In this document: positions 46,415 to 55,165 of the stretch, in pieces
Layout of the letters: each line of letters begins with the position of its first letter
Position numbering within the stretch: the first letter of the stretch is position 1
From: Gammaproteobacteria bacterium RIFCSPHIGHO2_12_FULL_37_14
GTDB lineage: Bacteria > Pseudomonadota > Gammaproteobacteria > DSM-16500
Reading direction: 5' to 3'
NCBI GenBank assembly: GCA_001801485.1
Contig: MGXV01000020.1
Location: forward strand, 94,020 to 158,019
Length of the DNA stretch: 64,000 nt
Made by a program: the position numbers and the translations under genes
Notes under the pieces: model-generated
The model's input: only the letters and a program-made list of their open reading frames with translations
Databases searched by the model: none
What the model was told of the DNA's origin: nothing

Positions 46415-47062
46415 TCAAACCCAATAAGCCACCTTTACCATCACTTTAGAGGTCAGCGCCATGGCTTGCTTAACCAACGCAGGCAAGAGTTTGCCGCCCA
46501 AATTCAACGCTTCATCGCGATGCATTGCCTCATCCACTTGCATTTGCTGCAACACCGCTGCACTTTTCTGATCTTCTGCCGGCAGTAAATGCAAGTGCGA
46601 CCCTAGATGTTTAACAACTTGCTGCTCCGTTTCTGCTAAAAAACCCAAGCTCCACGTATCGCCCACCATGCCAGCTACCATGCCTATTAAAAATGCGCCC
46701 GAATACCAAAATGGATTAAGATAGCTAGGATGGCTGTGTAGCTCATCTAACCGTTGCTGACACCAGGCTAAATGATCGCCCTCCTCCAAAGCCGCGTGCT
46801 GCATTTTCTCGCGCACCCGCGGGCTGTGTGAGACTAATCCCTGGCCATGGTATAAAGCTTGCGCACAAATTTCCCCGGCATGATTAACACGCATCAGCGC
46901 TGCAGACTGTTTTTTCTGCTCGTCTGTCAGTATAGGTTCAGCCATATCATGTGCTGGATAAAACCGAGCCGTAGTCCTCGCCTCTCCTAACAATGAACGC
47001 ATACCCTGATCTAGACCTAGACATAAGCGATCCACCAGCGTGTAGTGACGAGAAGCGTGCAT
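46415..47062 (-). CDS. coq7: 3-demethoxyubiquinol 3-hydroxylase
   Basis: 215 aa, the size of bacterial Coq7/UbiF-replacing di-iron hydroxylases. RVNHAGEICAQALYHGQ (58-74) and ALEEGDHLAWCQQRL (91-105) carry the E/H di-iron ligands (E64, E94, H97), repeated in the second half by AETEQQVVKHLGSHL and VDEAMHRDEAL. It hydroxylates the ring of demethoxyubiquinol in the inner membrane. It is divergent from tgt with a 96-base shared promoter region. Confidence 0.93.
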   Translation of the reverse strand: MHASRHYTLVDRLCLGLDQGMRSLLGEARTTARFYPAHDMAEPILTDEQKKQSAALMRVNHAGEICAQALYHGQGLVSHSPRVREKMQHAALEEGDHLAWCQQRLDELHSHPSYLNPFWYSGAFLIGMVAGMVGDTWSLGFLAETEQQVVKHLGSHLHLLPAEDQKSAAVLQQMQVDEAMHRDEALNLGGKLLPALVKQAMALTSKVMVKVAYWV

Positions 47063-47158
47063 AAACTATAACTCCGACTAAACAATCCTGAGCATTATAG
47101 TCCCATTACTGCAATCTGACACGTTTTCTGGCACTATGGCCTACTCATCAAAAAGACT

Positions 47159-48322
47159 ATGAAGATGCCCAATCTATACCACTCTGAACTCATCAAACAA
47201 CACCCTTCCTCACCAGCCCGGGTGATGAAATTCACCACCCCCCATGGTGATGTCATGACGCCGGCTTTCATGCCTGTGGGCACTTATGCGGTAGTCAATT
47301 ACATGACCCCGCATGACTTGGTCAATTCAGGATCACAAATTATCTTAGGCGGTAATACTTATCACATGCTGTGCTCGCCAGGCATGGAAATTATTGAGGC
47401 AGCTGGCGGCATGCACCAGTTCATGAGTTGGCCTCAAGCTATGCTCACTGATAGTGGCGGCTTTCAAGTATTAAGTCTTTCTAAAAATGGCAAGATTTGT
47501 AAAATTGATGATAAAGGCGCGCATTTTAAACATCCTATTACTGGCAAGATTATTCACCTTACTCCCCAGACCTCTATACAAACACAAAAAAGCATAGGCG
47601 CAGATATCATCATGGCTTTCGATGAGTGTACGCCAGAGGAAGGTGGACGGGATGCGGCCATGGCGGCATTGCAACGCACGCATCGCTGGCTACTAGAATC
47701 AAAAGAAGAACATGAGAAGAATCCACAATCCAACTATGGGTATCAGCAAGCCTTATTTGGCATCATTCAGGGAGGAAGTCATCGGGACCTGCGTGAAGAC
47801 AGTACCCAGTTTGTTGTTAATCTAGACATGGATGGCATTGCGATTGGCGGTGAAGTCATTGGATTCGATATGAAAAAAACGGCGGAAATAATGGACTGGA
47901 TACGCCCACTATTGCCAGCTAATAAAGTGCGTTACACCATGGGTGTGGGCTTACAGCCGCAGGATTTGATTGATGTGGTAGCCAAGGGGGTTGATATATT
48001 CGACTGTGTTGCACCAACACGTAATGCCCGGCATGGAACACTGTATTGTGGTGACATTGTGGAGCGAGACGATTGGCTCACTTTTGCAAAAGGTACTGAA
48101 GGCGGTCGCATTCTTATTAAAAAAGCGATTTATGCTAAAGATGAAAACCCTATCATGCCAGGCTGTGCCTGTTACACCTGTAAGTATTATTCACGCGCTT
48201 ATTTACATTATTTATTCAAAACGCAATTACTCGCCTATTGTCATCTCGCTTGCATCCACAATGTTCATGTCATGCAAACCGTGTGCAGGAAAATGCGTGA
48301 AATCATACAGAACAGAGATTAA
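47159..48322 (+). CDS. tgt: Queuine/preQ1 tRNA-guanine transglycosylase
   Basis: 387 aa. LTDSGGFQVLSL (97-108) contains the catalytic D98, GGEVIGFDMKKTAEIMDW and GVGLQPQDLIDVVAKGVDIFDCVAPTRNARHGT hold the substrate and nucleophile region, and the C-terminal CACYTCKYYSRAYLHYLFK plus HLACIHN gives the Cys3-His zinc site. It exchanges guanine-34 for preQ1 in GUN tRNAs. The usual queA/yajC partners are not adjacent here. The ATG at 47165 is an alternative start. Confidence 0.95.
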   Translation: MKMPNLYHSELIKQHPSSPARVMKFTTPHGDVMTPAFMPVGTYAVVNYMTPHDLVNSGSQIILGGNTYHMLCSPGMEIIEAAGGMHQFMSWPQAMLTDSGGFQVLSLSKNGKICKIDDKGAHFKHPITGKIIHLTPQTSIQTQKSIGADIIMAFDECTPEEGGRDAAMAALQRTHRWLLESKEEHEKNPQSNYGYQQALFGIIQGGSHRDLREDSTQFVVNLDMDGIAIGGEVIGFDMKKTAEIMDWIRPLLPANKVRYTMGVGLQPQDLIDVVAKGVDIFDCVAPTRNARHGTLYCGDIVERDDWLTFAKGTEGGRILIKKAIYAKDENPIMPGCACYTCKYYSRAYLHYLFKTQLLAYCHLACIHNVHVMQTVCRKMREIIQNRD

Positions 48323-48528
48323 AAACACAGCGGAGTAAGATCAACTGCTATGATGAATTGCAATGAGTCAATATTAATATTTCCGGCAATCATGGTTGGC
48401 ATGCGTATAATCCTGGTACTTTATGGTTAAATTGTAGCATGAATTCTCTACTTTAAATTGAGATATTCAGTTATCCTAAATGAAAATAGCTAGGTATAGC
48501 TTGGGCATAAATGAAAGGATGCTTAATC

Positions 48529-48954
48529 ATGACATTTGATCCGGAAATGATATTTCGCGTATTTTTTGCCTGCTTATTGGGCGGGGTCATGGGCTGGGAG
48601 CGAGAGCGACATGGCATTTCCACGGCAGGGATACGGACTTATAGTGCTATCGCATTAGGTGCCTGTGCTTTTGGTGTCATCGGCCAACACATGACCCCTC
48701 CTGATCCCGCCCATTTCACCGCACAAATTATTTCTGGTATTGGCTTTTTAGGCGCAGGCATTATGTTCCGCCAGGGTGATTATATGACTGGCATCACGAC
48801 CGCAGCTACCTTGTGGGCGACAGCAGCAATAGGATTAGCCGTCGCATTCGGTATGTACCTGGATGCGCTAGCCATTACCATATTAATTTTTTTGCTGATG
48901 TACTTGCCGCGGATGAAATGGTGGAAAAAGATTTCGCGAAAAAAGGTGGATTAG
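48529..48954 (+). CDS. MgtC/SapB-family membrane protein
   Basis: 141 aa from the ATG at 48529, which has AAAGGA nine bases upstream; an in-frame ATG at 48511 would place that site inside the gene. LLGGVMGWERERHGISTAGIRTYSAIALGA (about 14-43) is the diagnostic MgtC/SapB motif, with four hydrophobic segments. It is shorter than Salmonella MgtC, lacking the C-terminal ACT-like domain. MgtC proteins support growth in macrophages and low magnesium, but the short forms are also common in free-living bacteria. Confidence 0.86.
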   Translation: MTFDPEMIFRVFFACLLGGVMGWERERHGISTAGIRTYSAIALGACAFGVIGQHMTPPDPAHFTAQIISGIGFLGAGIMFRQGDYMTGITTAATLWATAAIGLAVAFGMYLDALAITILIFLLMYLPRMKWWKKISRKKVD

Positions 48955-48971
48955 GAACCTCCTCTCCCCTA

Positions 48972-48980
48972 TGTTTTGTA
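48972..48980. repeat. Left 9-bp target-site duplication of the MITE
   Basis: TGTTTTGTA, identical to 49134-49142 on the other side of the element. The flanks beyond it (CCTCTCC at 48961-48967 and GGAGAGG at 49147-49153) are complementary, so the insertion went into the loop of a pre-existing hairpin between the mgtC-like gene and grxD. Confidence 0.85.
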
Positions 48981-49133
48981 GGCTTTGTTGAATAAATCAA
49001 TTCTTACACAATCGTAGGGTGGATTAAACGCGCCTTTTGCGTCGTAATCCACCAATTCACGGTGGATTACGGCAAAAAGCGCCTAATCCACCCTACCTGA
49101 AACTGCACAAAATTTTATTTATTCAACAAAGCC
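48981..49133. mobile_element. 153-bp MITE with IS903-type terminal repeats
   Basis: The 17-base ends GGCTTTGTTGAATAAAT (48981-48997) and its exact reverse complement (49117-49133) match the terminal inverted repeats of IS5-family IS903-like elements as I know them. The element is flanked by a perfect 9-base direct repeat, TGTTTTGTA (48972-48980 and 49134-49142), the size of target duplication made by IS903 transposases. No transposase is encoded; the interior is a long palindromic repeat (49013-49096). Confidence 0.85.
49013..49096. repeat. Palindromic GTAGGGTGGATTA...TAATCCACCCTAC repeat inside the MITE
   Basis: Outer arms GTAGGGTGGATTA and TAATCCACCCTAC, with inner segments GCGCCTTTTGC/GCAAAAAGCGC and two GGTGGATTACG/CGTAATCCACC units, so two nested hairpins are possible. 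A shorter relative without the IS-type ends is at 59653-59696. Such GTGGATTA palindromes are scattered repeats in several Gammaproteobacteria. Confidence 0.75.
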
Positions 49134-49164
49134 TGTTTTGTATGGAGGAGAGGGGGATCACTTG

Positions 49165-49485
49165 TCACTTCTCTGACACAACACTTTTTATTAGCTCTTG
49201 TAACTCGCCACTTTCATACATTTCTATCATGATATCGCAGCCACCGACAAATTCACCATTAACATATAGCTGTGGCAAGGTTGGCCAATTGGAATAGTCT
49301 TTAATACCTTGGCGTATTTCTGGATTATCTAATATATTCACGGTTGCGAACTTTACACCACAGCTTTTCAATAAATTAGTCGCTTTTGCTGAAAAGCCAC
49401 ACAATGGCATTTCAGCTGAGCCTTTCATATAGAGAATAACTGGATTTTCAGTAATCTGTTGTTTAATGGTGTCTTGAATACTCAT
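49165..49485 (-). CDS. grxD: Monothiol glutaredoxin (Grx4 family)
   Basis: 106 aa. The active site is CGFS (C29-S32) in MPLCGFSAKA; WPTLPQLYVNGEFVGGCDI is the glutathione/Fe-S binding region. CGFS glutaredoxins carry and deliver [2Fe-2S] clusters. It is the last gene of the sufS-sufU-sufA-like-sufT unit, 22 bases after sufT, consistent with a role in cluster trafficking. Confidence 0.93.
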   Translation of the reverse strand: MSIQDTIKQQITENPVILYMKGSAEMPLCGFSAKATNLLKSCGVKFATVNILDNPEIRQGIKDYSNWPTLPQLYVNGEFVGGCDIMIEMYESGELQELIKSVVSEK

Positions 49486-49507
49486 GCTAGCTCTCCTCTT
49501 TAAAATA

Positions 49508-50050
49508 CTATAACAACCCTAACTGTAATTTCGCCGCATCACTCACTCTGCTACGATCCCACGGTGGATCAAATACAACATCTACCTTCACCTCGACCAC
49601 GTCGCTAATTTGGCGGATTTTTTCTTCTACTTCATTCGCCAATATCGGGCCCATACCACAGCCTGGTGCGGTGAGTGTCATCGTAATTTCAATGCGATAA
49701 CTTTCTTTCGGGAAAGCAATCACATTGCACCCATAGACCAACCCCAAGTCGACAATATTAACGGGAATTTCGGGATCAAAACAGGTTTTTAATTGCGCCC
49801 AGACTTTATCTTCTACCGTACCTGGCAATGCATTAATATCTTCGTCTTCCATGATAACTAACCCTAATGCATCACCATCTTTGCCAGAGATACGCACCAA
49901 GTTACCATTAACATAAACAGTATATGAGTTGCCCAACATTTGGGTAACTAGTACTTGCGTGCCTTTTTGCAAACTCACCTTAGTACCCGAGGGAATCAAT
50001 GCCGCCTCACACTCACGCTGTACTTCGACTGACATTTCTGCATGAAACAT
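49508..50050 (-). CDS. sufT: Fe-S assembly protein SufT (MIP18/DUF59 domain)
   Basis: 180 aa. The N-terminal ~70 residues (SGTKVSLQKGTQVLVTQMLG, YTVYVNGNLVRISGKDGDALG) form the SufT-specific extension; residues ~80-180 are the MIP18/DUF59 domain with DPEIPVNIVDLGLVYG and LTAPGCGMGPILANEVEEK. SufT assists maturation of Fe-S proteins at the end of SUF. It starts two bases after the IscA-type carrier gene. Confidence 0.9.
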   Translation of the reverse strand: MFHAEMSVEVQRECEAALIPSGTKVSLQKGTQVLVTQMLGNSYTVYVNGNLVRISGKDGDALGLVIMEDEDINALPGTVEDKVWAQLKTCFDPEIPVNIVDLGLVYGCNVIAFPKESYRIEITMTLTAPGCGMGPILANEVEEKIRQISDVVEVKVDVVFDPPWDRSRVSDAAKLQLGLL

Positions 50051-50052
50051 AA

Positions 50053-50394
50053 TTATTTCTCTATGTTAAAACTTTCGCCGCAACCACAACGGCTTTCTTC
50101 ATTAGGATTAATAAAAACTAGGCGCTTTTGTTTTAAGCCCATGGTATTTTCATCGCGATAATCGATGACTAACCCTTTTAAATAATCTGTATAGCGTGAG
50201 TCGAGGTAGATTTTTAAACCTTTATCAGTCTCGACACAAATATCATTATCATTCAGTTGTGCGATAACATTGGGCGCGTAGCTATAACCGGAACAACCGG
50301 TTTTTTTTAGTGATAAACGAAACTCAGCATGGTCGCCTTTTTTTGTTAGCAGTGCTCTAATATAAGTCGCTGCTGCATCGGTTAACGTAATCAT
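50053..50394 (-). CDS. A-type Fe-S carrier (SufA/IscA/ErpA family)
   Basis: 113 aa, the normal length. The three cluster cysteines are C34 (KTGCSGYSY) and C103/C105 (RCGCGESF). Between them KIYLDSRYTDYLKGLVIDY matches the family. It carries Fe-S clusters from the SUF scaffold to targets. The assignment to SufA or ErpA cannot be decided from sequence alone; location favours SufA. Confidence 0.92.
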   Translation of the reverse strand: MITLTDAAATYIRALLTKKGDHAEFRLSLKKTGCSGYSYAPNVIAQLNDNDICVETDKGLKIYLDSRYTDYLKGLVIDYRDENTMGLKQKRLVFINPNEESRCGCGESFNIEK

Positions 50395-50417
50395 GTGATC
50401 TCCTCTAATTTAACGCG

Positions 50418-50861
50418 CTACTCTGTACTCACTGGCGCCGCATCGTTTTCTAGCAGCGCCTTCAAAACATGCCATGCCAAAATAGCGCACTTCACACGCA
50501 CAGGATAAGCCGCCACCCCGCTAAATACGGCCAGCTTTCCCAGTTGTTCGGTAGCACACGTTTGCTCTGTCACTAGTGCATGAAAATTCGCAAATAACTG
50601 GATCACTTCTTTCGTTGTTTTTCCCTTAATCGCTTCGGTCATCAAGGAAGCTGATGCCATCGAAATAGCACAGCCACAACCTTCAAATCGCACATCTTCA
50701 ATCACCCCAGCTTTTTCACAGAGATGTAAATTTATTTTATCTCCGCATAAAGGATTAAACCCTTCTTTACTGTGGTTCGCACTGGTCAGCGCACCAAAAT
50801 TGCGCGGATGGCGGCCGTGATCTAAAATCATTTCTTGATAAAGCTCGCGTAACTCTGACAT
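50418..50861 (-). CDS. sufU: SufU-type sulfur-transfer/scaffold protein
   Basis: 147 aa. NPLCGDKI (C39, D41), EGCGCAISMASASLM (C62/C64) and VRVKCAILAW (C125) are the conserved U-type positions, and the long insert between C64 and C125 marks SufU, not IscU. SufU is a zinc protein that accepts sulfur from SufS, in place of SufE, which is absent here. It overlaps the sufS stop by one base. Confidence 0.92.
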   Translation of the reverse strand: MSELRELYQEMILDHGRHPRNFGALTSANHSKEGFNPLCGDKINLHLCEKAGVIEDVRFEGCGCAISMASASLMTEAIKGKTTKEVIQLFANFHALVTEQTCATEQLGKLAVFSGVAAYPVRVKCAILAWHVLKALLENDAAPVSTE

Positions 50862-52096
50862 TAAGCAAATAACCTCTTCGCTTGCTGGATACCCGCTACT
50901 AATTTATCGATTTCTTCCATGGTATTGTACAAACCAAAAGAAGCACGCACGGTTGCAGGCACGTTTAATCGCTCCATCAAAGGCATGGCACAGTGATGGC
51001 CTGCACGTACAGCAATACCTTCGTGATCCAAAATAGTCGCTATATCGTGTGGATGAAGATTATCAATGATAAATGAAATCACACCGGCTTTTTGCTTAGC
51101 CGTTCCCTGAATCCTTAGTCCAGCAATAGCATTTAACTGTTCCGTTGCATACCGCAATAGCTCGCGTTCATGTGCGGCAATCTTTTCCATGCCTATCGCT
51201 TGTAAATAATTAATCGCCGCGCCCAAACCGACAACAGCAGCAATATCCGGCGTGCCAGCTTCAAACTTGCTTGGCAATTTAGCATAAGTGGTTTTCGCAA
51301 ACGAAACCGTCTCAATCATATCGCCGCCGCCTTGATAAGGTGGCATCGCATCGAGTAGTGATTTTTTTCCATATAATATGCCAAGACCCGTCGGCCCATA
51401 CATTTTGTGACTAGAGAAAGCATAAAAATCACAATCGAGCTCTTGTACATCCACCGGGAAAAAAGGTGCAGCCTGAGCCCCATCAACCATGACGGGAATC
51501 TGCTGTGAATGCGCAAGTGCGATCATTTCCTTGAGTGGATTAATCGTCCCCAATACATTCGAAATATGGGTGACAGCCACCATCTTGGTACGTGGATTTA
51601 ACAAATGACGATAAGCATCTATATCTAGCTCACCGGCATCGGACATAGAAATAACTCTTAGCACCGCGCCCGTTGCTTCACAAACCATTTGCCACGGCAC
51701 GATATTGGCGTGATGCTCCATCACGCTCACAGCAATTTCATCCCCTGGCTGAAAATGAGTGCGGCCATAGCTGTGTGCGACCAAATTAATCGCTTCTGTC
51801 GTACCTCGGACAAAAATAATTTCTTCTGTGTATTGGGCATTGATAAACGATTTCACCGTCTGCCGCACACCCTCAAAAGCTTGCGTTGCCCGCTCAGATA
51901 ACTCGTAGACACCACGATGGATATTGGCATGTTGATGCATATAATAATGCTGTATTGCATCAATCACCTGGTGTGGCTTTTGCGCTGAAACCGCTGTGTC
52001 TAAATAAATCAATGGCTTACCGCGGTTTTTAGCCTGCAATATAGGAAAATCAGCACGCAAGGTATAAGGATTTAACTTGGCCATTTCTGCTACCAT
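50861..52096 (-). CDS. sufS: Cysteine desulfurase SufS
   Basis: 411 aa class V PLP enzyme: FVRGTTEAINLVAHSYG, SVMEHHANIVPWQ, FSSHKMYGPTGLGILYG with the Schiff-base K231, and RAGHHCAMPLM with the persulfide C369. It supplies sulfur to SufU for SufBCD. The ATG at 52096 has GAAGAG upstream. It starts the second half of the suf locus, which is separated from sufBCD by the ankyrin gene, and has its own copy of the regulator-type operator 38 bases upstream. Confidence 0.94.
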   Translation of the reverse strand: MVAEMAKLNPYTLRADFPILQAKNRGKPLIYLDTAVSAQKPHQVIDAIQHYYMHQHANIHRGVYELSERATQAFEGVRQTVKSFINAQYTEEIIFVRGTTEAINLVAHSYGRTHFQPGDEIAVSVMEHHANIVPWQMVCEATGAVLRVISMSDAGELDIDAYRHLLNPRTKMVAVTHISNVLGTINPLKEMIALAHSQQIPVMVDGAQAAPFFPVDVQELDCDFYAFSSHKMYGPTGLGILYGKKSLLDAMPPYQGGGDMIETVSFAKTTYAKLPSKFEAGTPDIAAVVGLGAAINYLQAIGMEKIAAHERELLRYATEQLNAIAGLRIQGTAKQKAGVISFIIDNLHPHDIATILDHEGIAVRAGHHCAMPLMERLNVPATVRASFGLYNTMEEIDKLVAGIQQAKRLFA

Positions 52097-52113
52097 TGGC
52101 TCTCTTCATCATT

Positions 52114-52156
52114 AATCTCGTTAAGGATGCATACAGTACCATATTTGTACTAATTT
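52114..52156 (-). promoter_or_regulatory. Promoter/operator block of sufS, copy of the suf regulator promoter
   Basis: This 43-base block is identical to 59547-59589 at 37 positions. Its centre is an inverted repeat, CAGTAC-N7-GTACTA on the plus strand (52134-52152), which fits a dimeric Rrf2-family regulator site. On the minus strand TACTGT next to it could be the -10 box. The block lies 18 bases from the sufS ATG. Confidence 0.7.
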
Positions 52157-52160
52157 TGGA

Positions 52161-52174
52161 ACGTATGTTGACTT
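52161..52174. repeat. Left 14-bp direct repeat flanking the ankyrin gene
   Basis: ACGTATGTTGACTT, exactly repeated at 55302-55315. The two copies bracket the 3.1-kb segment with the ankyrin gene that separates sufS from sufD. A C8 run follows at 52185-52192. Confidence 0.6.
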
Positions 52175-52290
52175 CATAGGTTAACCCCCCCCATAATCGC
52201 TCTATTAATAATCATATTATATAGAAACGTCCTTACAGTGCCCATTCTTAAAGGCCTATGAAAATATAAAAAACTAACGAGGTTGAAACT

Positions 52291-55110
52291 ATGTCAGCGC
52301 CCAGAAACCCGCAGCCACTCTCATTATCAGATTTAAGCACCCTAGTACAAGCTAATGATCTAGATGGGATTAGAAAAGTGATCGCACAAGAAAAAACGGC
52401 CAAAGGCCGGCGCTGGGTTGATACTTTAATCAAAGCAGCTGCGCGTGATGCCATTTTACTGGGGCAGATAGAAACCGTGCGGTTTCTATTAACAGAAGGC
52501 CTTTCCCCTAATGAATTTGCCTACAGTAGTGGCAATACTGGCTTTGTTAATTCGCTTCTTTCCTTTGCTGCGACAGCGGGACATTTACCTATCGTTCAAT
52601 TACTCGTTGAAGCTGGAGCAGAAATTAAACCCCGCGATAGTTATTATAACACAGGTGATGACAGTGGTATAAGGGCTGCAGTAGAAGCTAACCATCCTGA
52701 CATCGTGGACTACTTACTGAAACGAGGCGCAACTGCGTGCGGTTCATTTGGAGGAATGATGACAGAAGAAGCTTTTCTTGAGCGAGCTACCACTCATGCA
52801 TACCATCGTTTAGACGGAAGTATGCATATAGTAGAATCGCTAATACACGCTGGTGCTGATATAGATATTGAGCCCATATTGAATTTAGCGGAAAAAAGAC
52901 TCAAAAAATATCTCGATAGCTACCGTTATCATCTTCGATCAAACGACAACAGTGATAATACACATAAGCGAACTGAGCTCGAGGCTAAAATCGTTAATCG
53001 AAGCAATGAGTATCAATTTTTGGTTAAAACACTGATGGATTATGCCATGGGTATAGATTTTTCTGAACCACGCCATTCTTCATTCTCCGGCGGCGAGTTT
53101 GGTGGGTTATCTTTTCTAAAAGGTTTAGATATATCTAGCGTTAATTTTATTGGGGTTTCCGTCGGCGGCTTCCCAGTAACCCATGCCATGTTAACTAGCC
53201 TAAATTTAATCGGTGCCGACAATGCTATTGTTACCATGAATGACTTAGGACAAATGCAAGATGATGCTCGACGTGAGACATTGCACATTCGATTTGCTGA
53301 TGCTTGTGTAGAACAAGGACAGTATGTTGCTAGCACAGGTGTAGCCAACTTAGTTCCGCTGTGGCGTGCAGCTGCAGTCGGTGATATGAATGCGGTTAAA
53401 GCACGACTGGCCGCTGGTGTCGACCCCAATGAGCAAGGTGGCGAGAGATTGGATAAAAAACAATATCCTATTGTGTTAGCAGCGAAAGCAGGTCATCTAG
53501 CTATTGTACAAGCACTTGCAAAGCATCCCGCAATAGATCGTCAATCTTTTGTTACAGCCGTTGAAGCAGCCAGGTTAGCAAATCAAGATGCGATTGTTGC
53601 TGAATTCGAATCATTACAGGACATCAATGCTGTAGACAAAGATGGCAATTCGCGACTGCATAAGGCAGCAGAGAGTGGCGATGTTGAACAAGTAACCTCA
53701 CTACTAGCCCGCGGGGCGAATGTTAATCTAGAAAATAAGCAAGGAGCAACACCTCTGCTTATTGCCGCTCACAAATCAGGGAGCACAGAATTTCAGTATG
53801 TATCTGAGAAACATACCACCATTATTAGATTACTCCTCGACCATGGCGCTGATGCGAACCAGTATAAATATGGTTCACCATTAAGTGCTGCTGTACATAG
53901 TGGCAATCTAGAAGCAACGAGGTTACTTATTCCTCGGACAGAGAAAAAAGATGTCATCGAGGCGTCATGGCGTGTTGATGCATCACGCCATACACCTTGC
54001 TATGTTGAACTCCTATTTTCTGCTATGTACGCAGAAGCACGTATCCCACTTCTTACTTTACTCAAAGAGCATGGTGCTGATTTCAATGCTAGAAATAGGG
54101 GTGGTTTAACGCTATTAAATCAGGCAGTCGAAGCCTTGCCTTCTTTTTCGGATGTATTACATAGCCTACGAGAGTTATCATACACTATTCGCGGCTGCGA
54201 GGATCGGGTACCCAGTGATATTTATCAAAAAACGGCTGAGTCTATTACAGAAAAGGCAAAGCAAGTGTTTATTAAAGAGTTATCCCTCATTGATTTCTTA
54301 TTAGAAGGTGGCGCTGATCCTAAAACTAGCGATGCTAATGGCAACACACCCTTGCATGTATTAATTGAAAAAATTGATTTGCATCATATCGGTAAGGACG
54401 GCTTTAGCCGAGTGGCTGACAGATTTGTCAGCAAAGGGGCTGACGTTAATGCAAAAAATACCGATGGCCGAACGCCAGTACATCTGGCGGCACTCACCGG
54501 TGATATTATCGCAGTAGAGTATTTAGTCGAACATGGTGCTGATGTTAATGCTCAGGATAAGGAAGGACGTACTGCTTTACATCTTGCCGCTATAAATGAT
54601 AATTCAAGAACAGCAAAAGAATTATTAATGCGCGGTGCTGACGCCACGGCTGTTGATCGTGATGGCTTAACCTCGCTAGCCTTGTTAGACAAGATATATG
54701 GGGAAGAGAAGCAGAAGCGTACGTTTTCAGATTATAAGGCAGAACGTGAATTTAATAATCGCTATTTGGAAATGCGAGAGGTATTGTTAACTCCACAGTT
54801 ACTAATAACACCAGCGGCGATTGTTACTGAATTAGTAGAACAGCGGGATTTGATACCTACTATTCAAACAGATAATACTGCCATTGAAACGCAAGCACCT
54901 TCTCCAGTGAATTATCAAACGACAACTGCTCAGGTGACTGAGTTACTTCAGGCAACGAATAGTGCCCAAGTTTCTATAGACCATGCACAGTCAGAGGACG
55001 TGGTGCTTGTGCCCGCTGCTGCCGTCGATACAGCAATAAAAACACAAGCATCTGAGCCTGGCTATATGGCATCTACTGAATCCTCTCAAGCGTGTCGCTA
55101 TTTTCGCTAG
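52291..55110 (+). CDS. Large ankyrin-repeat protein (candidate secreted effector)
   Basis: 939 aa. Ankyrin units are clear in several blocks: about 50-145 (FAATAGHLPIVQLLVEAGA), 370-420 (LAAKAGHLAIVQALAK), 445-560 (DGNSRLHKAAESGDVEQVTS, LLLDHGADANQYKYGSPLSA), and 690-810 (DGRTPVHLAALTGDIIAVEY, EGRTALHLAAINDNSRTA). Between them lie non-repeat stretches, and the last ~110 residues are low in structure and rich in Thr/Ala/Gln. There is no signal peptide or membrane segment. GAGGTTGAAACT before the ATG is the ribosome site. Large ankyrin proteins in Legionellales are often Dot/Icm effectors; that is inference here. It is inserted, in opposite orientation, between sufS and sufD. Confidence 0.88.
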   Translation: MSAPRNPQPLSLSDLSTLVQANDLDGIRKVIAQEKTAKGRRWVDTLIKAAARDAILLGQIETVRFLLTEGLSPNEFAYSSGNTGFVNSLLSFAATAGHLPIVQLLVEAGAEIKPRDSYYNTGDDSGIRAAVEANHPDIVDYLLKRGATACGSFGGMMTEEAFLERATTHAYHRLDGSMHIVESLIHAGADIDIEPILNLAEKRLKKYLDSYRYHLRSNDNSDNTHKRTELEAKIVNRSNEYQFLVKTLMDYAMGIDFSEPRHSSFSGGEFGGLSFLKGLDISSVNFIGVSVGGFPVTHAMLTSLNLIGADNAIVTMNDLGQMQDDARRETLHIRFADACVEQGQYVASTGVANLVPLWRAAAVGDMNAVKARLAAGVDPNEQGGERLDKKQYPIVLAAKAGHLAIVQALAKHPAIDRQSFVTAVEAARLANQDAIVAEFESLQDINAVDKDGNSRLHKAAESGDVEQVTSLLARGANVNLENKQGATPLLIAAHKSGSTEFQYVSEKHTTIIRLLLDHGADANQYKYGSPLSAAVHSGNLEATRLLIPRTEKKDVIEASWRVDASRHTPCYVELLFSAMYAEARIPLLTLLKEHGADFNARNRGGLTLLNQAVEALPSFSDVLHSLRELSYTIRGCEDRVPSDIYQKTAESITEKAKQVFIKELSLIDFLLEGGADPKTSDANGNTPLHVLIEKIDLHHIGKDGFSRVADRFVSKGADVNAKNTDGRTPVHLAALTGDIIAVEYLVEHGADVNAQDKEGRTALHLAAINDNSRTAKELLMRGADATAVDRDGLTSLALLDKIYGEEKQKRTFSDYKAEREFNNRYLEMREVLLTPQLLITPAAIVTELVEQRDLIPTIQTDNTAIETQAPSPVNYQTTTAQVTELLQATNSAQVSIDHAQSEDVVLVPAAAVDTAIKTQASEPGYMASTESSQACRYFR

Positions 55111-55165
55111 ATGCCACTTAGAGCGTCCCTGTCTGTGGCCGCGCGAAGAGGTCGATGAAGAGGTC

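Noticed and set aside
49037..49297. 86-aa plus-strand open frame across the MITE and the grxD end
   Set aside because: It crosses the element boundary and reads through antisense grxD; no protein features.
52134..52152. CAGTAC palindrome read as a Fur box
   Set aside because: It does not match the GATAATGAT-type Fur consensus; the link to an Rrf2 regulator gene is more economical.
52185..52192. C8 run upstream of the ankyrin gene as a phase-variable promoter
   Set aside because: It lies about 100 bases before the ATG and not between obvious -35 and -10 boxes, so an effect on expression is not supported.
53040..53429. 129-aa minus-strand frame within the ankyrin gene
   Set aside because: It is a frame shadow of a repeat-rich coding sequence, with no ribosome site or motif.
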